From assembly GCA_014381035.1 (NCBI GenBank), contig JACMIS010000406.1, positions 1-8,189 of the forward strand: a stretch of 8,189 nt of DNA, in the 5' to 3' direction. Positions 6,463-8,189 of this stretch are shown here, one piece after another. Numbering within the stretch: the stretch's first letter is position 1; each line of letters opens with the position of its first letter. The notes below the pieces were generated by a model, which was not told the origin of the DNA, did not search any database, and saw nothing but the letters and a program-made list of their open reading frames with translations. Position numbers and translations under genes: made by a program. The DNA comes from Armatimonadota bacterium. GTDB taxonomy: Bacteria; Armatimonadota; Armatimonadia; Armatimonadales; Armatimonadaceae.

Positions 6463-6465
6463 ACT

Positions 6466-6471
6466 TCCTCC
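6466..6471 (-). promoter_or_regulatory. Shine-Dalgarno site of the PhyH gene
   Basis: GGAGGA on the minus strand (6471-6466). Counting from the GGAGG core, the spacing is 4 nt to the first ATG (6462) and 7 nt to the second (6459). The second spacing is the more usual one. Confidence 0.85.
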
Positions 6472-6497
6472 GTTGGGGTGTATTACATTCTGCGGAT

Positions 6498-6526
6498 ATT
6501 GTAACCGGGTTTAGTTCGGTGGAGAA
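6498..6526 (-). promoter_or_regulatory. Candidate promoter of the PhyH gene
   Basis: On the minus strand, TTCTCC (6526-6521), a 17-bp spacer and TACAAT (6503-6498) give a weak -35 (three of six) and a good -10 (five of six). Its -35 box directly abuts that of the divergent AraC promoter. The weak -35 suggests a need for an activator. Confidence 0.45.
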
Positions 6527-6555
6527 TAGACGCATCGCTCAAAAAATTATATAAT
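6527..6555 (+). promoter_or_regulatory. Promoter of the second AraC-family gene, predicting a near-leaderless mRNA
   Basis: TAGACG (6527-6532, four of six), a 17-bp spacer and a perfect TATAAT (6550-6555) form a good sigma-70 promoter. Transcription should start near 6562, only about 8 nt before ATG 6570, leaving no room for a Shine-Dalgarno site; none is visible. Confidence 0.75.
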
Positions 6556-6569
6556 ACGCTCATCCATAT

Positions 6570-7349
6570 ATGATCACCGATGACCTTATTTTTCTGGCAA
6601 CTACCCGGAGCGAGAATGCCGACTTTCGCATCAGCAAATACATCCCGGACTACTACACCGTGCAGTATATGGAGCGGGGCAAAATCACGCTCGCTTACGA
6701 CAAACACGAACAGATTCTGGAAGGAGAATGGTTCTGGACGGCGTATCCCGGTCCCTATATCCGTTTCCATGCCGCGCCGGGTACGACCTCATGGTTTCAC
6801 CGCCACGTCGGATTCCGGGGTCCGCGTGTTCAGGAATGGATCGCTTCCGGAATCTGGTTCACCGAGGCGCAACCGTCGCCGCCCGGTCGCGAGTGGGGCG
6901 ATTTCTTCGACACGCTATCCGCCGAAACGAAACGAGGGGATCGCTGGGGGAACCTGCGGGCAACGAACCTGCTGGAAAACCTGTTGATCGAACTGGCGGA
7001 GGCACGAACACAGACCGAACCGGCACATCAACCCTGGCTACAGAGCGTTTTGAATGAGCTGGGAGGTGGCGACCGATTCGTCCCGAACTATGCCGGAATC
7101 GCCCGCATGGTCGGAATGGGGGAGAGCACTCTACGCCGTCGCTTCAAAGAAGCGACCGGATTATCGCCACAGGAATACGTGCTGCAAACGCGCCTCGCCC
7201 GTGCGCGCGCATTGCTTACCGATACCGATTTGACTCTGAGTGCAATTGCGGAGCAGTTGGAATATGACACCGTACCGTTCTTCTCGCGGCAATTCAAGGA
7301 GCGTGTCGGGATCACCCCTGGCGCGTTTCGTCGGACCCGCCACGGATAA
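6570..7349 (+). CDS. AraC-family transcriptional regulator, divergent from the PhyH gene
   Basis: This protein has 259 aa. The N-terminal half (about 20-90) looks like an AraC-type beta-barrel sensor (YYTVQYMERGKITLAYDKHEQIL, then EGEWFWTAYPGPYIRFH), rich in aromatic residues. Residues about 170-255 are the double helix-turn-helix: NYAGIARMVGMGESTLRRRFKE near 173-194, and LSAIAEQLEYDTVPFFSRQFKE near 223-244, ending in ITPGAFRR. It differs from the first AraC protein of the window throughout the sensor half, so the two are not recent duplicates. Its ATG follows the promoter so closely that it has no ribosome-binding site. The shared 107-bp gap with the PhyH gene suggests it controls that gene and perhaps itself; this is inference. 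The ligand is unknown. Confidence 0.92.
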   Translation: MITDDLIFLATTRSENADFRISKYIPDYYTVQYMERGKITLAYDKHEQILEGEWFWTAYPGPYIRFHAAPGTTSWFHRHVGFRGPRVQEWIASGIWFTEAQPSPPGREWGDFFDTLSAETKRGDRWGNLRATNLLENLLIELAEARTQTEPAHQPWLQSVLNELGGGDRFVPNYAGIARMVGMGESTLRRRFKEATGLSPQEYVLQTRLARARALLTDTDLTLSAIAEQLEYDTVPFFSRQFKERVGITPGAFRRTRHG

Positions 7350-7385
7350 GAAGGCAAAACGGCTCAACGTGCCGAAATCGTTTTT

Positions 7386-8054
7386 ATGGAACCAACCGAA
7401 CCCGCGAACAAAATACGCCTCGTTATTGCCGAGGATGAAACGATGACGCGCGAAATGCTGGCTCGGCTACTTGCGTTGGAGGACGACATCACAGTCGTCG
7501 GGACGGCGAGCGATGGCGCGAAGGCGTTAGCCGTCGTGCGGGCGCAAAAGCCGGATGTCGTGCTCACCGACATCGGGATGCCGCAAATCACCGGAATCCA
7601 GCTCACCGAAACCCTGCGCCGTGAGATGCCCAACGTCGGCGTGGTCATCCTGACCATCTACAACGACGACGAACGGGTTTTCAGCGCGATAAAAGCAGGT
7701 GCGAAAGGTTACGTTCTGAAAGACTCGCCACCCGAGGAAACACTCGCCGCCGTTCGCGCGGTCGGGCGCGGGGAAGCGTTGCTCCACCCGTCGCTCGTCT
7801 CCCGCGTCCTGTCCGAGTTCGGCAGACTATCCATCCAGCGTGCCGCCGACAACGCCGTGTTCGCCGAACTGACCGAACGCGAACGCGAAGTCCTGACCGA
7901 GATCGGCAAAGCGAAACGCAATAAAGAGATCGCGGACGCGCTTTTCATCAGCGAAAAGACGGTCAAGAACCACATCTCGAACATCTTTGCCAAGTTAGAA
8001 GTCAACACGCGGGCGGAAGCGGCGTTGCTTGCCGCACGGCAGGGACTTGTTTAG
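7386..8054 (+). CDS. NarL/FixJ-family two-component response regulator
   Basis: This 222-aa protein has a receiver domain (about 10-125) with the acidic pair E16/D17, phosphoacceptor D62 in VVLTDIGMP, T90, the aromatic switch Y109 and K112 in GYVLKD. These residues are all intact, so it should be phosphorylatable. A LuxR-type helix-turn-helix follows at about 160-222 (LTEREREVL, NKEIADALFISEKTVKNHISNIFAKL). Phosphorylation normally drives dimerisation and DNA binding in this family. No histidine kinase lies in the window, so its partner is elsewhere or beyond the right edge. The start is ATG 7386, with no Shine-Dalgarno sequence and no other in-frame start before the preceding stop. It lies 36 bp after the AraC gene and in the same frame, with only the AraC TAA stop between them, and is probably co-transcribed. 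Its targets cannot be read from the sequence. Confidence 0.92.
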   Translation: MEPTEPANKIRLVIAEDETMTREMLARLLALEDDITVVGTASDGAKALAVVRAQKPDVVLTDIGMPQITGIQLTETLRREMPNVGVVILTIYNDDERVFSAIKAGAKGYVLKDSPPEETLAAVRAVGRGEALLHPSLVSRVLSEFGRLSIQRAADNAVFAELTEREREVLTEIGKAKRNKEIADALFISEKTVKNHISNIFAKLEVNTRAEAALLAARQGLV

Positions 8055-8057
8055 CGG

Positions 8058-8189
8058 TTACCGATTGGATTGGTAGTCAACTTGTTGCATTTCCTTGCTC
8101 AATCGGTCTATTTCAGCACGGTAAGTAGCCTCAGCAACAAAATAATTTTGCGCTTTCCGAGCAATACCCCAAACAATGATGCTGCCAAG
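8058..8189 (-). CDS. Unrecognised protein, C-terminal 43 residues only (possible membrane-associated tail)
   Basis: An open frame enters from the right edge on the minus strand and ends at TAA (8060-8058). The 43 residues begin LGSIIVWGIARKAQNYF and end in LSKEMQQVDYQSNR. The first part could be the end of a transmembrane helix followed by basic residues. The rest (about EATYRAEIDRLSKEMQQ) is charged and helix-forming, as in a short coiled coil. It faces the response regulator with only 3 bp between the two stop codons. GC content is 57 of 132 (43%), clearly lower than that of its neighbours. I do not recognise the family. It is supported by the absence of stops, plausible amino-acid composition and the tight convergent fit, but the fragment is short. 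Confidence 0.55.
   Translation of the reverse strand, partial: LGSIIVWGIARKAQNYFVAEATYRAEIDRLSKEMQQVDYQSNR

Noticed and set aside
8060..8107. 8-bp inverted repeat ACCGATTG/CAATCGGT after the response regulator, considered as a terminator
   Set aside because: The loop would be 32 nt with no T-tract, and the sequence is coding for the minus-strand gene end.
1..8189. CRISPR array, tRNA or rRNA genes, insertion sequences, integrase, toxin-antitoxin or defence cassettes
   Set aside because: No repeated spacers, cloverleaf-like segments, transposase or nuclease motifs were seen on either strand; the coding space is filled by the genes listed.

Overview
The window most likely comes from an Armatimonadota chromosome (Capsulimonas/Chthonomonas-like). 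The strongest clue is the prepilin-like protein at 4476-5348. It combines an FTLIELLVV prepilin start, the run [19 protein letters not shown] just after the hydrophobic helix, and a C-terminal H-X9-DG motif, a pairing I associate with the large families of that phylum. GC content is moderate to high in the genes and clearly lower in the 4230-4440 leader region and the last 130 bases. I see no tRNA, rRNA, CRISPR array, insertion sequence, phage gene or recognisable defence system.

Layout. At the left edge is the first 36 codons of mnmG (tRNA U34 modification) on the minus strand. It is divergent from a plus-strand NadR-type NAD salvage enzyme (185-1294), and a perfect 12-bp inverted repeat lies in the 75-bp gap between them. 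An AraC-family regulator (1309-2148) follows nadR 14 bp later. After a promoter-bearing gap comes an intracellular GH127 beta-L-arabinofuranosidase-like enzyme (2252-4165), closed by a strong intrinsic terminator. A near-consensus sigma-70 promoter (TTGACA-17-TACAAT), a leader of about 107 nt and an 18-bp perfect palindrome precede the H-X9-DG prepilin-like gene, which is followed 8 bp later by a 72-aa lipoprotein. A convergent PhyH-family Fe(II)/2-oxoglutarate dioxygenase lies on the minus strand (5695-6462). It is divergent from a second AraC-family regulator (6570-7349), whose TATAAT box lies so close to the ATG that its mRNA should be almost leaderless. A NarL/FixJ-type response regulator (7386-8054) follows. 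At the right edge is the 3' end of an unrecognised minus-strand gene with a hydrophobic stretch and a charged C-terminus.

How the parts may work together. The two AraC regulators each sit beside a metabolic gene (GH127 and PhyH), which suggests local control of sugar or small-molecule use. The prepilin and lipoprotein form an envelope module with its own regulated promoter. The response regulator has no histidine kinase in the window. The region is mostly ordinary accessory metabolism. The items most worth a second look are in the regulatory DNA: the mnmG/nadR inverted repeat, the palindrome and AACGTT cores at the prepilin promoter, the back-to-back PhyH/AraC promoters, and the two probable leaderless starts.
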